Shown piece after piece: positions 1 to 9,261 of a DNA stretch of 64,000 bases. Source of the stretch: Microvirga lotononidis (lineage in GTDB: Bacteria; Pseudomonadota; Alphaproteobacteria; Rhizobiales; Beijerinckiaceae); NCBI RefSeq assembly GCF_034627025.1, contig NZ_CP141048.1, forward strand, positions 2,554,001-2,618,000, written 5' to 3'. Each line of letters begins with the position of its first letter. The stretch's first letter is position 1. The notes beneath the pieces are model-generated. The model did not search any database, had not been told where the DNA came from, and worked only from the letters and a program-made list of their open reading frames with translations. The position numbers and the translations under genes were made by a program.

Positions 1-802
1 CTGGAGGAAAACGCCCGGTCTCGGCAAGCCGCAGGCCGTCCTCGAAGATGCCCCCATGGCCATCCCAGGCGAGATCCGTCGTCGATTCGCCCGGGCCCGC
101 CGCCGAGTAAGCATAAGCAGCGATGCAGCGCATGGACTGGGAGCCGCAGAGGAGGCGTCGGTCCTCGGCTTTGCCGATGGTGATGTTGCTGGCCGAGAGA
201 TTGAGGAGGATCTCGGCGCCCGCCAGGGCGGCCGTGGTGCTGGGCGGCTGCGGCACCCACATGTCCTCGCATATTTCCACATGGAACGTGAAGGCGCAGC
301 TGCCGGCTGATCGGAAGAGAAGATCGACGCCAAAGGGAACCTGCAGTCCGGCGAGTGTAATCATCTGCTCTCTGATGCTTGCTCCCGGGGCGAAGTGCCG
401 GCGCTCATAGAACTCGCGGTAGTTCGGCAGGTATGCCTTCGGCACGACACCCAGGATACGCCCGGCGTGGATGACCACGGCGGCGTTGTAGAGGCGTCCA
501 TCCAATCGGAGAGGGGCCCCCACAACGAAGGCAGGAAAGAGGTCGGCGCTTTCCTCCGCAAGGCGGCTCAGTGCGTGTTCGACGGCCTTCAGGAGAGCGT
601 CCTGATGCAGGAGGTCGTCGATGGCATAGGCTGATATGCCGAGCTCCGGGAACACCATCAGGGCGATCCGCTCCTGGTGCCCCTGCCGCAGCAGTTCGAG
701 GGTCCGGTCGGCATTGAAAGTTGGATCCGCGACCTCGATCCGCGGCACACAGGCCGCGATGCGAACAAAGTCATGGCGGTAGGGTGTGAAGAACGAGATC
801 AT
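1..802 (-). CDS. nadE: Glutamine-dependent NAD+ synthetase, N-terminal part (runs off the left edge)
   Basis: About 267 residues are visible from the ATG at 802-800. They form the nitrilase-type glutaminase domain that releases ammonia for the C-terminal synthetase, which amidates deamido-NAD+ in the cytosol. The Glu-Lys-Cys triad is intact: E53 in FPELGISAY, K122 in PKAYLPNYREFYE, C178 in EICEDMW. The stretch AYAIDDLLHQDALL is typical of the long glutamine-hydrolysing NadE class rather than a free-standing nitrilase. The synthetase domain lies outside the window. The mRNA leader can form strong hairpins (see 831-875). Identification is from family knowledge plus the visible triad. Confidence 0.9.
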   Translation of the reverse strand, partial: MISFFTPYRHDFVRIAACVPRIEVADPTFNADRTLELLRQGHQERIALMVFPELGISAYAIDDLLHQDALLKAVEHALSRLAEESADLFPAFVVGAPLRLDGRLYNAAVVIHAGRILGVVPKAYLPNYREFYERRHFAPGASIREQMITLAGLQVPFGVDLLFRSAGSCAFTFHVEICEDMWVPQPPSTTAALAGAEILLNLSASNITIGKAEDRRLLCGSQSMRCIAAYAYSAAGPGESTTDLAWDGHGGIFEDGLRLAETGRFPP

Positions 803-830
803 TCCGCGTCCGATCAGAGTTGGCTCTCAT

Positions 831-875
831 GGGGCAGGGCTTGCCCCGCTCCCATCACTCGATGGGAGCCCTGCC
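831..875 (-). promoter_or_regulatory. Structured leader upstream of nadE
   Basis: Two mutually exclusive foldings exist 29-73 nt before the nadE start. One pairs 833-840 with 868-875 (GGCAGGGC/GCCCTGCC), enclosing TCCCATC/GATGGGA. The other makes separate hairpins 848-856/861-869 (9 bp, ACTC loop) and 831-836/842-847 (6 bp). Competing stems suggest a regulated leader or an attenuator, but there is no U-tract and I do not recognise a known riboswitch class. Confidence 0.35.
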
Positions 876-1389
876 GTGTGATGCTGATACAATAGGTAAC
901 TAACACAAGGAATGGAATCCGCCATGGGGCTGGTTCCACAAGCCCCAGACCTCGCATGGGCTCCGAGACGTTGGAGGCGGTTGTTCAGCCGCCTCAATCC
1001 TCGGCACGGGCCGCGTTGAATCCGGATGATGACACAAACGAACAGCAAGCATCGAGTAGGTACTTAGTCCCAAGCTCTATGCCGTGCAATCAAGGAACGG
1101 GCTTTGCGAAGGCAGGGACTGCACTGCACGGGACCGACAGCCTGGGCTGATGAGAATTCTCCGCTTAGACGTGCAGGCCGCAGGAGGCGTGCAATGGCTT
1201 CCCGAAACGGCCACGCGCAACTTGACAGTTGTCATGGACATAGCATTCCAGAGAGGCGGATCGAGGCGCTTCCGGATATGGGTGTAATCTGCGCGCAACG
1301 CGGGATTCTCACGCCCGGTATATAGGGGCGGACGAGGAGGGAGTCGATTAAGTGGCTGATATAAGTTCAAAATCGTCTGCGCGCCTAGG
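876..1389. other. Non-coding stretch upstream of the peptide operon
   Basis: No convincing gene. It holds a GAGGCGG/CCGCCTC hairpin at 974-995 with an 8-nt loop, and a small palindrome TGACAGTTGTCA at 1223-1234, about 155 bp upstream of the sigma-54 promoter. That is a plausible distance for an upstream activating sequence. The short ORFs here have no recognisable protein character. Confidence 0.4.
1223..1234. promoter_or_regulatory. Possible upstream activating sequence for the sigma-54 promoter
   Basis: TGACA-GT-TGTCA is an inverted repeat centred about 160 bp upstream of the -24 element. Sigma-54 activators usually bind palindromes 80-200 bp upstream. Only one copy was found and no clear match exists upstream of the second promoter (9262), so this is tentative. 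Confidence 0.25.
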
Positions 1390-1405
1390 TGGCACGATTT
1401 TTGCT
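1390..1405 (+). promoter_or_regulatory. Sigma-54 (-24/-12) promoter of the peptide ABC operon
   Basis: TGGCACGATTTTTGCT matches the RpoN consensus TGGCACG-N4-TTGC[A/T], with GG and GC separated by exactly 10 nt. It lies 64 bp before the ATG of the binding-protein gene and in the same orientation. A sigma-54 activator gene is encoded at the distal end of the same cluster (8099-9082), which supports function. Confidence 0.85.
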
Positions 1406-1468
1406 AGCTTTGCCGTGTCCGCGTAAGCATAAGCTCAGGGAACACCGATCGCGGAATGGAGAGGAAGA

Positions 1469-2992
1469 ATGTTCAAAGCTCTCACAATGACGGCTGTCAT
1501 CACGGCAGCGATGTCCGTTCACGCGGCTGCAAGCGAAATTCGGGTTGGGTTTACCCTGGACGCACTGACGCTGGATCCTGCCAACCACCGTAAACGCGAA
1601 ACGGAAACCATCATTCGGAACATCTACGACGGTCTCTTGACCCGCGATGCCAAGATGAAGGTCGTTCCGGAACTGGCTGAATCCTGGAAACAAGTCGATC
1701 CCCTGACCTATGATTTCACGGTTCGGCAGGGTGTGACGTTCCATGACGGCTCTCCGATGACTGCGGACGATATCGTCTTCACCTTCGAGCGCCTCACCAA
1801 GGATGGCGCCATGGACGGACAGACGAGTCCACGCAAGGATCTCGTCGGCCCCGTCAAGTCGATCACGAAGGTCGACGACAGGACGGTTCGGTTCACTTTG
1901 AGCGAGCCATGGCCGATCCTGCCCGCCATGCTTCCTTTCCAGGAAGTGGTGAGCAAGGCCTTCACCGAGAAGGTGGGATCGCAGGGACTTGCGACGAAGA
2001 CGAACGGTACCGGTCCGTTCAAGTTGGTGGAATGGCGCAAGGGTGATTCCATCATCATGGAGCGCTTTGATGGATACTACGGTGGGGCGACCGACATCCC
2101 TCCCGTTGGGAAGGCTTGCGTCGACCGCGCTATTTTCCGCATCATTCCGGAGAATGCCTCCCGCGTCGCCGCTCTGCTCGCTGGCGAGGTTGACATCATC
2201 AACGAACTGCCTCCCTTCGACATGAAGAAGGTGGAGGCCAATTCGAACACGAAGGTGATGAAGGCCAATGGCACGCGCACGTTCTTCGTTGCCCTGAACA
2301 ATGCGAAGAAACCCTTCGACGATCCGCGCGTACGCCAAGCTGCCAATATGGCGGTCAACAAAGCCCTTATCATCGACAAGGTCCTGCTCGGGACCGCTGT
2401 TCCCCTCAACGGTGTCATGAGCCCCGATGCATTCGGCTACAATCCCGATCTTCCTGCCTATGGCTTCGATCCGGAGAGGGCGAAAAAGCTCCTTGCAGAG
2501 GCTGGCTATCCGAACGGCGTCGACGTGACCATCGATGCCGAAGGTGCTTTCAAGGAGATGACGGAGGCCGTGGCCTCGATGCTGACGAAGGCCGGCATCC
2601 GTGCCAAGGTGAATGTCGGCGAAGGCTCGACGCTGCGAGCGAAATGGGCTCCGAAAGGTGAGAAGACCGGCGACATGTACTTCACCTCCTGGGGCAACGG
2701 CTCCCTCGATCCGGCCGATATCTTCGTGCCGACGTTGAAGACCGGAGATCGCGGCAACAGCGCCTTCTATTCGAACAAGGAAGTCGATGCGCTGCTGGAT
2801 GCCGCCAATGTCGAGCTCGATCCAGCCAAGCGCGTCGATCTCTATAAGAAGGCGCAGGTGATCGTGAACAAGGACGCTCCCTGGATCTTCCTCTGGCTGC
2901 CTCAGGATATCTATGGCGTCTCGAAGCGCGTCAGCGGCTGGGAGCCGAGCGCAGACAGCAAGATCAACCTACACGATGCCTGTGTGAAGTAG
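1469..2992 (+). CDS. Peptide/nickel-type ABC transporter substrate-binding protein (SBP_bac_5)
   Basis: The 507-residue precursor has a signal peptide (hydrophobic stretch ending near ASEIRVGF, residue about 22) and the family fold: EIRVGFTLDALTLDPAN at the mature N-terminus, the segment VTFHDGSPMTADDIVFTFERL, and a closing region PWIFLWLPQDIYGVSKRV. It captures the substrate in the periplasm for the permeases and ATPases downstream. GGAGAGGAAG gives a good ribosome site. It is the first gene behind the sigma-54 promoter. The ligand cannot be read from sequence; the C45 hydrolase in the operon suggests an amide-containing compound rather than ordinary oligopeptides. Confidence 0.9.
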   Translation: MFKALTMTAVITAAMSVHAAASEIRVGFTLDALTLDPANHRKRETETIIRNIYDGLLTRDAKMKVVPELAESWKQVDPLTYDFTVRQGVTFHDGSPMTADDIVFTFERLTKDGAMDGQTSPRKDLVGPVKSITKVDDRTVRFTLSEPWPILPAMLPFQEVVSKAFTEKVGSQGLATKTNGTGPFKLVEWRKGDSIIMERFDGYYGGATDIPPVGKACVDRAIFRIIPENASRVAALLAGEVDIINELPPFDMKKVEANSNTKVMKANGTRTFFVALNNAKKPFDDPRVRQAANMAVNKALIIDKVLLGTAVPLNGVMSPDAFGYNPDLPAYGFDPERAKKLLAEAGYPNGVDVTIDAEGAFKEMTEAVASMLTKAGIRAKVNVGEGSTLRAKWAPKGEKTGDMYFTSWGNGSLDPADIFVPTLKTGDRGNSAFYSNKEVDALLDAANVELDPAKRVDLYKKAQVIVNKDAPWIFLWLPQDIYGVSKRVSGWEPSADSKINLHDACVK

Positions 2993-3029
2993 GCTCCGGC
3001 CCAGTACCTGCTCAAGGAGAAAGAGCCCG

Positions 3030-4037
3030 ATGAAACCGTTGGCGCTCATAGGTCGCATCGCCCAGCTCCTGCCGGTCCTCCTCGGCGTCAGTGTCATCGT
3101 CTTCGTGATGATGGCCCTGACGCCGGGCGATCCCGTGGAGATCATGCTGGCCGACCAGCAGGCTACCGCTGAGCAGGCTCAGGTGCTCCGCCATGATATG
3201 GGGCTCGACCGTCCGGCTCTGGAGCGGTTCGGCATTTTTCTCGGAAATGCACTAACGGGAAACTTCGGCCTGAGCTTCTTCCACCGCCGTCCGGTCTTCG
3301 ACGTCATTGCGGAGCGTCTTCCGGCAACCATCGAACTGACGCTCGCGGCGCTGCTTCTGGCTCTCGCAATCTCGATTCCTCTCGGCGTCGCTGCGGCTGT
3401 CAAGAAGAACCGTCTGGTCGACCGGCTCGCTGCCATCGGCTCGCTGTTCGGCGTCTCCCTTCCGGGTTTCTGGTTCGGAATCATCCTCATCATTCTCTTC
3501 GCGGTGCAGATGCGCTGGCTGCCGGTCTCGGGGCGCATGGATTTCGCCTGCGAGGTGGCGCCGATCACCAGGCTCATGACCATCGACAGCTTGCTGCGCG
3601 GACGGCCTGATTGTTTCGCCGACGCTCTGTCACATCTGATCCTCCCCGCGCTCACATTGGCGCTTCCCATGGCCGCCGTTCTCACCCGCGTCCAAAGGGC
3701 GGCGATGCTGGAGGTGCTGCGGTCCGATTACATCGTCTTCGCCCAGGCCAAGGGCCTCTCGCGCCGCAGGATTCTCTGGCGTCATGCTCTCAAGAACGCG
3801 CTGGTGCCTACCGTGACCGTCGCGGCCATCGAGACGGGCTCTCTCCTCGGCGGCAATATGGTGGTGGAAACCGTTTTCGGCTGGCCCGGCCTCGGCCGCC
3901 TGGTCGTCGAGAGTATCTTCGTTCGCAATTATCCCCTCGTGCAGGCGGCCGTGCTGCTCTACGCCGTCACCTACGTGCTGCTGAATTTTGTTGCCGATAT
4001 CCTCTACACGCTGCTCAATCCGAGGGTTCGCCTGTGA
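3030..4037 (+). CDS. Peptide-type ABC transporter permease, DppB family
   Basis: The 335-residue inner-membrane protein has about six membrane segments and the DppB/GsiC N-terminus (VFVMMALTPGDPVEIML). The cytoplasmic coupling loop is at FAQAKGLSRRRILWRHALKNALVP. It pairs with the next gene to form the channel. The start follows an AAGGAGAAAG ribosome site, and the stop overlaps the GTG of the next gene by 4 nt, so the two are probably translationally coupled. Confidence 0.92.
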   Translation: MKPLALIGRIAQLLPVLLGVSVIVFVMMALTPGDPVEIMLADQQATAEQAQVLRHDMGLDRPALERFGIFLGNALTGNFGLSFFHRRPVFDVIAERLPATIELTLAALLLALAISIPLGVAAAVKKNRLVDRLAAIGSLFGVSLPGFWFGIILIILFAVQMRWLPVSGRMDFACEVAPITRLMTIDSLLRGRPDCFADALSHLILPALTLALPMAAVLTRVQRAAMLEVLRSDYIVFAQAKGLSRRRILWRHALKNALVPTVTVAAIETGSLLGGNMVVETVFGWPGLGRLVVESIFVRNYPLVQAAVLLYAVTYVLLNFVADILYTLLNPRVRL

Positions 4038-4936
4038 GTGCCGCCATTCAAGCACCCGCTACCCTGCCGGAGCAGGCCGAGACTCCGACATGGCAGAGCG
4101 TGAAACGTTTCTCCAGCGATGGATTCTCCGTTGCGGCTGCGATCGCCGTTCTCATCTTCGTTCTGCTGGCAATCCTGGCACCCTGGATTGCGCCTCATGA
4201 TCCCTATGAGACGGATCTTCTGCGCCGTCTTCAGCCTCCAGCCTGGATGGAGGGGGGCGAGTGGAGCTATGTCCTCGGGTGCGATGCGCTTGGCCGGGAT
4301 ATCCTCTCGCGCATCATTTACGGCTCCCAGGTTTCGATTACCATCGGATTGGCCGTCGTCCTCATCGCGACAGCCATCGGGACGGTACTCGGTCTCGCTG
4401 CGGGCTACATGCGAGGGTGGGTCGACATCGCGATCTCGCGCGTCGTGGATATCCTTCTCGGTTTTCCCTATCTCATCTTTGCCATTGCGCTGATGGCCAT
4501 GATGGGGCCGGGCCTGCAGAACATTATCCTGGCCCTGGTCTACAAAGAGTGGGTCGTTCCTGCGCGCGTCGTTCGCGGCGAGGTGCTCGCCGCTCGCGAG
4601 ATGGAATACGTGGAGGCAGCCCGGGCGATCGGCGCGCCGCGCCTTCACATCATGTTCCGCGAAATCCTGCCGAACATCCTCTCGCCGGTGATCGTCGTGT
4701 CCACCATCCGGATGGCGCACGTGATCATCCTGGAAGCAAGCCTGTCCTTCCTGGGTATCGGCGTTCAGCCGCCGACCGCATCGTGGGGGTCGATGGTGGC
4801 CGACGGACGTGGCTTCATCCTGGATGCGTGGTGGGTCAGCACCTTTCCAGGCATCGCCATCCTCATCCTCGTCCTCTCGATCAATGTGGCAAGCCAGGGC
4901 CTGCGCGATGCTTTTGACCCGAAGTTCAGTGATTGA
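4034..4936 (+). CDS. Peptide-type ABC transporter permease, DppC family
   Basis: The reading frame is open far upstream, but the GTG at 4034 is the sensible start: it overlaps the preceding stop (GTGA) and gives 300 residues, normal for DppC. A cytoplasmic N-terminal tail precedes membrane segment 1 (AAAIAVLIFVLLAILAPWIA). DPYETDLLRRLQPP and the loop EYVEAARAIGAPRLHIMFREILPN are typical. It is the second half of the channel with the DppB-like protein. Confidence 0.92.
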   Translation: MSAAIQAPATLPEQAETPTWQSVKRFSSDGFSVAAAIAVLIFVLLAILAPWIAPHDPYETDLLRRLQPPAWMEGGEWSYVLGCDALGRDILSRIIYGSQVSITIGLAVVLIATAIGTVLGLAAGYMRGWVDIAISRVVDILLGFPYLIFAIALMAMMGPGLQNIILALVYKEWVVPARVVRGEVLAAREMEYVEAARAIGAPRLHIMFREILPNILSPVIVVSTIRMAHVIILEASLSFLGIGVQPPTASWGSMVADGRGFILDAWWVSTFPGIAILILVLSINVASQGLRDAFDPKFSD

Positions 4937-4937
4937 G

Positions 4938-5927
4938 ATGCCGGAGCCTCTCCTCTCGATCCGCAATCTCAAGACCTGTTTTCCCACCCGCGCGGGATTG
5001 GTGACGGCGGTCGATGGGGTCGATCTGGACCTTTATCCCGGCGAGTGTCTCGGCATCGTAGGCGAGAGCGGCTCCGGGAAGAGCGTGACCTTCGCCAGTG
5101 TCATCGGCCTCGTGCGTTCTCCGGGTTATATCGCCGACGGGTCGATCCGCTTCGATGGCATCGATTTGAGACATCTCGAGGCCGAGCAGTGGCGCCGCCT
5201 GCGCGGGCGCGACATCGCGATGACGATGCAGGACGCGCTCACTGCGCTCAACCCGGCTCTCACGGTCGCAGAGCAGATCGAGGAGGTCCTGCTCGCGCAC
5301 GCTTCGGATCTCCCCCGGAAGGGACGCCAGGAAGCCGCACGATGCCGATCCATCGAGATGCTGCGGCTCGTCGGCATCCCAGCTCCCGACAAGCGGATCG
5401 ACGATTATCCGCATCAGTTCTCAGGCGGCATGCGTCAGCGCATCATGATCGCCATTGCCCTGTCTTGCCGCCCGAAGCTGCTGATCGCGGATGAGCCGAC
5501 GACCGCTCTCGATGTTACGATCCAAGCGCAGGTGCTCGATCTGATCGGGGATCTTCGCCGCGAACTCGGCATGAGCGTGGTTCTCATCACGCACGATCTC
5601 GGGGTTGTGGCCGAGCACACCGACCGAGTCGCGGTGATGTATGCCGGCCAAGTCGTCGAAACGGGTCCGACTCATGAACTCATCAGCCTGCCCAAACACC
5701 CTTACACGCGCGGCCTCATTGGCTTGATCCCACGTCTGTCGGATCTTGATGCACCCATTAAGCCGATCGAGGGGCAGGTCCCTGAACTTATCGGACTCGG
5801 CGGAATTTGCCGCTTTCATGATCGCTGCGATGAGCGCATGCCTCGCTGCCGGTCCGACATCCCGATGATAGCTGCCGGGCCGAACCGGCAGGTGCGCTGC
5901 ATCCGGGTCGAGGAGAGCCTGTCATGA
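4938..5927 (+). CDS. Peptide ABC transporter ATPase, DppD family
   Basis: 329 residues from the ATG at 4938, one base after the preceding stop; a GTG at 4929 is an alternative. Walker A GESGSGKS is at 42-49, followed by the signature FSGGMRQR, Walker [13 protein letters not shown] and H-loop ITHD. The C-terminal oligopeptide-transporter extension carries a cysteine cluster ([14 protein letters not shown]), which in this family often binds an iron-sulfur cluster. It energises import with its partner 5924-6922. Confidence 0.93.
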   Translation: MPEPLLSIRNLKTCFPTRAGLVTAVDGVDLDLYPGECLGIVGESGSGKSVTFASVIGLVRSPGYIADGSIRFDGIDLRHLEAEQWRRLRGRDIAMTMQDALTALNPALTVAEQIEEVLLAHASDLPRKGRQEAARCRSIEMLRLVGIPAPDKRIDDYPHQFSGGMRQRIMIAIALSCRPKLLIADEPTTALDVTIQAQVLDLIGDLRRELGMSVVLITHDLGVVAEHTDRVAVMYAGQVVETGPTHELISLPKHPYTRGLIGLIPRLSDLDAPIKPIEGQVPELIGLGGICRFHDRCDERMPRCRSDIPMIAAGPNRQVRCIRVEESLS

Positions 5928-6922
5928 ACGATGCGCAGAGCCCTCCTCTCCTCGAAGTCCGCGACCTCGAAAAGGTCTATCACCTCAACAGCGGCTTCAT
6001 GCAAAGACTTGCCCGGCAGCCTGCGCTCGACCTCCGTGCGGTTGACAAGGTGAGCTTTTCGGTTCGGGCAGGAGAGACGCTCGGCCTCATCGGCGAATCC
6101 GGTTGCGGTAAGTCGACGCTTGCCCGGACGGTCCTGCGCTTGCACGAGCCCACTGCTGGCAGCATCAGCTTCGAGGGAAGCGACATCACGAAATTGCCTC
6201 ATCGGGAGATGACGGCCCTGCGCCGCCGCATGCAGATCATCTTCCAGGATCCGTATGCCTCTCTCAATCCGCGCAAATCGGTCGAAGACATCGTCGGCTT
6301 GCCGCTGTCGCTCCATGGCATTGCCCGGCGCGGGGAGATCCGGGACAGAGTCGTTGTGATGCTCGAAAGCGTCGGCTTGAAGAGTGCCCATCTAGGCCGC
6401 TACCCCCATCAGTTCTCGGGTGGGCAGCGCCAACGTATCGGAATCGCCAGAGCGCTGATCCTTAATCCGAGCTTCGTCGTCTGCGATGAGCCTGTTTCAG
6501 CTCTGGACGTCTCGATCCAGGCGCAGATCATCGCACTCCTGGGATCGCTCAAGCGTGAGCTGGGGCTAACCTATCTGTTCATCTCGCACGACATCGGCGT
6601 CATCGGTCACGTGAGCGACCGGATCGCCGTGATGTATCTGGGTGACATTGTCGAGATAGGTCCAAGTCGCGACGTCTTAAGGTCGCCGAAGCACCCATAT
6701 ACCAAGGCTCTCCTCTCGGCTGTGCCACAGATCGATTCAGGAGTGAAACGCGATAGGGTGAAGCTCACCGGCGACTTGCCTTCTCCCTTGGCGCCCCCTC
6801 CCGGCTGCAAGTTTCATACGCGCTGCCCCTTCGCTATCGAACGCTGCCGTCATGAGGTCCCAGCTCTTCGGGATGTCGGAGGAGGCATGAAGGCAGCCTG
6901 TCATTTGGCGGGTGCATCGTGA
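5924..6922 (+). CDS. Peptide ABC transporter ATPase, DppF family
   Basis: 332 residues, overlapping the previous gene by ATGA. Walker A GESGCGKS is at 57-64, followed by the signature FSGGQRQR, Walker [12 protein letters not shown] and H-loop ISHD. The C-terminal domain holds [14 protein letters not shown], the usual cysteine-rich tail. It forms the heterodimeric motor with the DppD-like subunit. All five transporter genes of this importer are present and intact. Confidence 0.93.
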   Translation: MNDAQSPPLLEVRDLEKVYHLNSGFMQRLARQPALDLRAVDKVSFSVRAGETLGLIGESGCGKSTLARTVLRLHEPTAGSISFEGSDITKLPHREMTALRRRMQIIFQDPYASLNPRKSVEDIVGLPLSLHGIARRGEIRDRVVVMLESVGLKSAHLGRYPHQFSGGQRQRIGIARALILNPSFVVCDEPVSALDVSIQAQIIALLGSLKRELGLTYLFISHDIGVIGHVSDRIAVMYLGDIVEIGPSRDVLRSPKHPYTKALLSAVPQIDSGVKRDRVKLTGDLPSPLAPPPGCKFHTRCPFAIERCRHEVPALRDVGGGMKAACHLAGAS

Positions 6923-7992
6923 TGAAAGTAGAACCTGGTTCCCCCATTCTGCTGACGGGCGATGCATACATGCGCGGACGGATGCAGGCTTTCTGCGGTG
7001 AGCCATTGCGTGGCGCCGTGCAGGGCGCAATCGACACGCGTCTCATACGGGCAGGGGCATTGTTGGAAAAGCCGTCCATACGATCCTTCCTGGATGAGCA
7101 GGCGCGTCTACTGGAGGTTCTCGATCCTGAATCGACAGCGGAGGTGAGAGGCATCGCTGACGGATTCGACAGAAGCTTCGACACCGTTTTTACCTATCTG
7201 CACCTGGGAATTCTCGCCGACTTCGCGACGGATGGCTGCTCCGCCTGGAGTTGGGGAGCATCGCCGACGAGCAGGCCTGTGCTCGTCAAGAACCGCGACT
7301 ATCGCGGCGAGCACGCCCTGCTGCAGAGAGTTTTTCTTCATCGGGATCCGGAACGGCCGGGTAGGGCCATCCTCTGCGTCGGAAGCCTCGGTAGCCCCGG
7401 GGCATTTTCCAGCGGCATGAACGCGCATGGCTTCGCCCTTGTCGATACCCACGTCTCGACGAGCGATCATGGCCCGGGTCTCCTGCGCTATTTTCTCATG
7501 ACTCGTCTTCTCTGGAATTGCGGCTCCGTGGAAGAGGCCCTGGAACTCATCGCTGAAACGCCGCATGCAGGGGGAGGTACGATTGTCATGGCGGATGCGT
7601 CGGGAGATTGCGCCGCCGTCGAGTTGGGGCACAAGGCCCTTTCGATTGAAACCGGGCCCTATGTGGTGCGGACGAACCACTTCGTATCGTCGGCATGCGC
7701 CTCATCATGGCTCCCGGCGGCGAGCGATCCTATGGCGGCCAGCACGAAAGGGCGTTACGCTCGGATCGAGGCGTGGCTTGGAGACCAGGACGATTGTCCG
7801 CCTCTTTCCGAGATCGTCGCTCTGATGGGGGGCCACACGACAAGCAGTGAGGAAGCCCTGTGCCGCCATGGGCAGGATGATCATGCGCGGACGATCTCCT
7901 CCTCTATATTTGCACCGGCCGAGCTTCGCCTTTACTTTTCATCCCGTGAACCCTGTGCCGGCCAGTGGAGTTCCTTCGACTGCCGGCCCTAG
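6922..7992 (+). CDS. C45-family amide hydrolase (acyl-CoA:6-APA acyltransferase-like, Ntn fold)
   Basis: The ATG at 6922 overlaps the last base of the previous stop; an in-frame GTG at 6919 is possible. In this family the precursor self-cleaves before a cysteine that becomes the N-terminal nucleophile. Here it is C106 in ATDGCSAWSW, followed by the conserved block PVLVKNRDYRGEH. Relatives hydrolyse linear amides such as beta-lactam side chains or N-acyl amino acids. No signal peptide is visible, so it should act in the cytosol on what the importer brings in. The true substrate is unknown. Confidence 0.8.
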   Translation: MKVEPGSPILLTGDAYMRGRMQAFCGEPLRGAVQGAIDTRLIRAGALLEKPSIRSFLDEQARLLEVLDPESTAEVRGIADGFDRSFDTVFTYLHLGILADFATDGCSAWSWGASPTSRPVLVKNRDYRGEHALLQRVFLHRDPERPGRAILCVGSLGSPGAFSSGMNAHGFALVDTHVSTSDHGPGLLRYFLMTRLLWNCGSVEEALELIAETPHAGGGTIVMADASGDCAAVELGHKALSIETGPYVVRTNHFVSSACASSWLPAASDPMAASTKGRYARIEAWLGDQDDCPPLSEIVALMGGHTTSSEEALCRHGQDDHARTISSSIFAPAELRLYFSSREPCAGQWSSFDCRP

Positions 7993-8043
7993 ACCCGCCC
8001 ACCCGAAATCGGGTTTGGGTTTCTTTGTTTCTGTGCCTTTTCG

Positions 8044-8083
8044 GACGGCGAACCCGGGTCCACTTCGCCTGATAGGGCCCTAA
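8044..8083. repeat. Dispersed intergenic repeat, copy 1
   Basis: The core GACGGCGAACCCGGGTCCAC, continuing TTCGCC and a GGGCCCTAA tail, matches copies at 9100-9139 and 59288-59325. It ends in a TAA in frame with the sigma-54 activator, 15 nt before that gene's GTG, so it defines the upstream limit of that reading frame. Confidence 0.75.
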
Positions 8084-8098
8084 CCGGGATGGACCAGC

Positions 8099-9082
8099 GT
8101 GGCCTACGAAGCAGGTTTGATCGGCGAACATGCCTCGATTCTCGAAGTCAGACGTCTCATCGAACGAATTGCCAAGAGTGCGGCACGCGCCGTTCTCATC
8201 TACGGGGAAACAGGCACGGGCAAGGGGCTTATAGCCCGTCTCGTACACCAGCAATCTCCCCGAAGACCTCAGGAGTTCATCGACGTCAATTGCGCCGCGA
8301 TCCCTGATCAGCTTCTCGAATCCGAGCTGTTCGGCCACGAGAAGGGGGCATTTACCGGGGCCGTTTCCCGGAAATCCGGACTGATCGAGGTGGCAAACGG
8401 CGGATCGATCTTTCTCGATGAAATTCGCGACATGAACCTGGTCATGCAGGCGAAGTTGCTGACCGTGCTCGACACGCAGCGCCTCCGTCGCGTCGGGGCG
8501 ACCAGCCCTGTGGAGGTCGATGTCCGTTTTATCGCCGCTACGAACCGCATTCTTCTATCGGAAGTGAATGCGGGTCGGTTCCGCGAAGATCTTTATTACC
8601 GGTTGCAAGTCGTCGCCATCAATGTTCCGCCCCTGCGGGAACGAGGCGATGACATCTTCGTGTTGACTGAGCACTTTCTCCGCCGCCTTTCCAGCCGCTA
8701 CGGGCGCGTCATCCGGGGCCTGGACACGGAGGTCGTCGATATTTTTCGGCGCTACCGCTGGCCGGGCAATGTGCGCGAGCTGGAGAACCTGCTCGAACGC
8801 ATCTTCATCCTTGAGGATGAGAATACGATCATGCTCAAGCATTTACCCGCCCGTATCCTGCGGGACATCAAAGAGGGCGAGAAGACTGAGCAGCCCTCCG
8901 AAATCAGAGAGGCGATCACTAAAGGAAGTGTCGATTACTACGAGGCGACCACAGCTTTTCAGATCAAGCTCATTCGCCATATGCTGGCGGCGACCAATGG
9001 CAGCTTGACCGAAGCGGCGACGCGCTTGGGCCTGTCTCGCCACGCCCTTCGGCATCAGATGTTGAAGCTCGACATCGCCTAG
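8099..9082 (+). CDS. PspF-like sigma-54-dependent transcriptional activator without a sensor domain
   Basis: 327 residues: an AAA+ domain from the very N-terminus and a Fis-type helix-turn-helix at about 299-325. Walker A is GETGTGKG (36-43), the sigma-54-contacting GAFTGA loop is at 83-88, Walker B FLDEI at 105-109 and the arginine-finger region FREDLYYRL at 161-169. GTG at 8099 is the only start, because an in-frame TAA sits 18 nt upstream. No receiver, PAS or GAF domain is present, as in PspF, so control should come from a partner protein or ligand. It lies between two sigma-54 promoters (1390 and 9262) and is their obvious activator. DEIR replaces the usual DEIG. Confidence 0.9.
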   Translation: MAYEAGLIGEHASILEVRRLIERIAKSAARAVLIYGETGTGKGLIARLVHQQSPRRPQEFIDVNCAAIPDQLLESELFGHEKGAFTGAVSRKSGLIEVANGGSIFLDEIRDMNLVMQAKLLTVLDTQRLRRVGATSPVEVDVRFIAATNRILLSEVNAGRFREDLYYRLQVVAINVPPLRERGDDIFVLTEHFLRRLSSRYGRVIRGLDTEVVDIFRRYRWPGNVRELENLLERIFILEDENTIMLKHLPARILRDIKEGEKTEQPSEIREAITKGSVDYYEATTAFQIKLIRHMLAATNGSLTEAATRLGLSRHALRHQMLKLDIA

Positions 9083-9141
9083 AGCCGAGTCGCCTTTTTG
9101 ACGGCGAACCTCATCCACTTCACCGAAAAAGGCTCTAGGCG
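9076..9141. repeat. Dispersed repeat, copy 2, inside an 11-bp inverted repeat
   Basis: The core at 9100-9139 (GACGGCGAACC...CCACTTCACCG...GGCTCTAGG) is bracketed by CGCCTAGAGCC (9076-9086) and GGCTCTAGGCG (9131-9141). The left arm includes the stop codon of the activator gene. The whole unit can fold into a hairpin and may act as a transcription barrier. Confidence 0.7.
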
Positions 9142-9261
9142 CGCGTATCCCGCGCGGGCATGCGTGGAAGTCGCAAACCCTGGAGCGTGCAGGAGGAGAC
9201 TTGTCTTCGGAAAATAAATATCTTCAAATAAATTCAATAAGTTAGATCGACTATATTCGAT

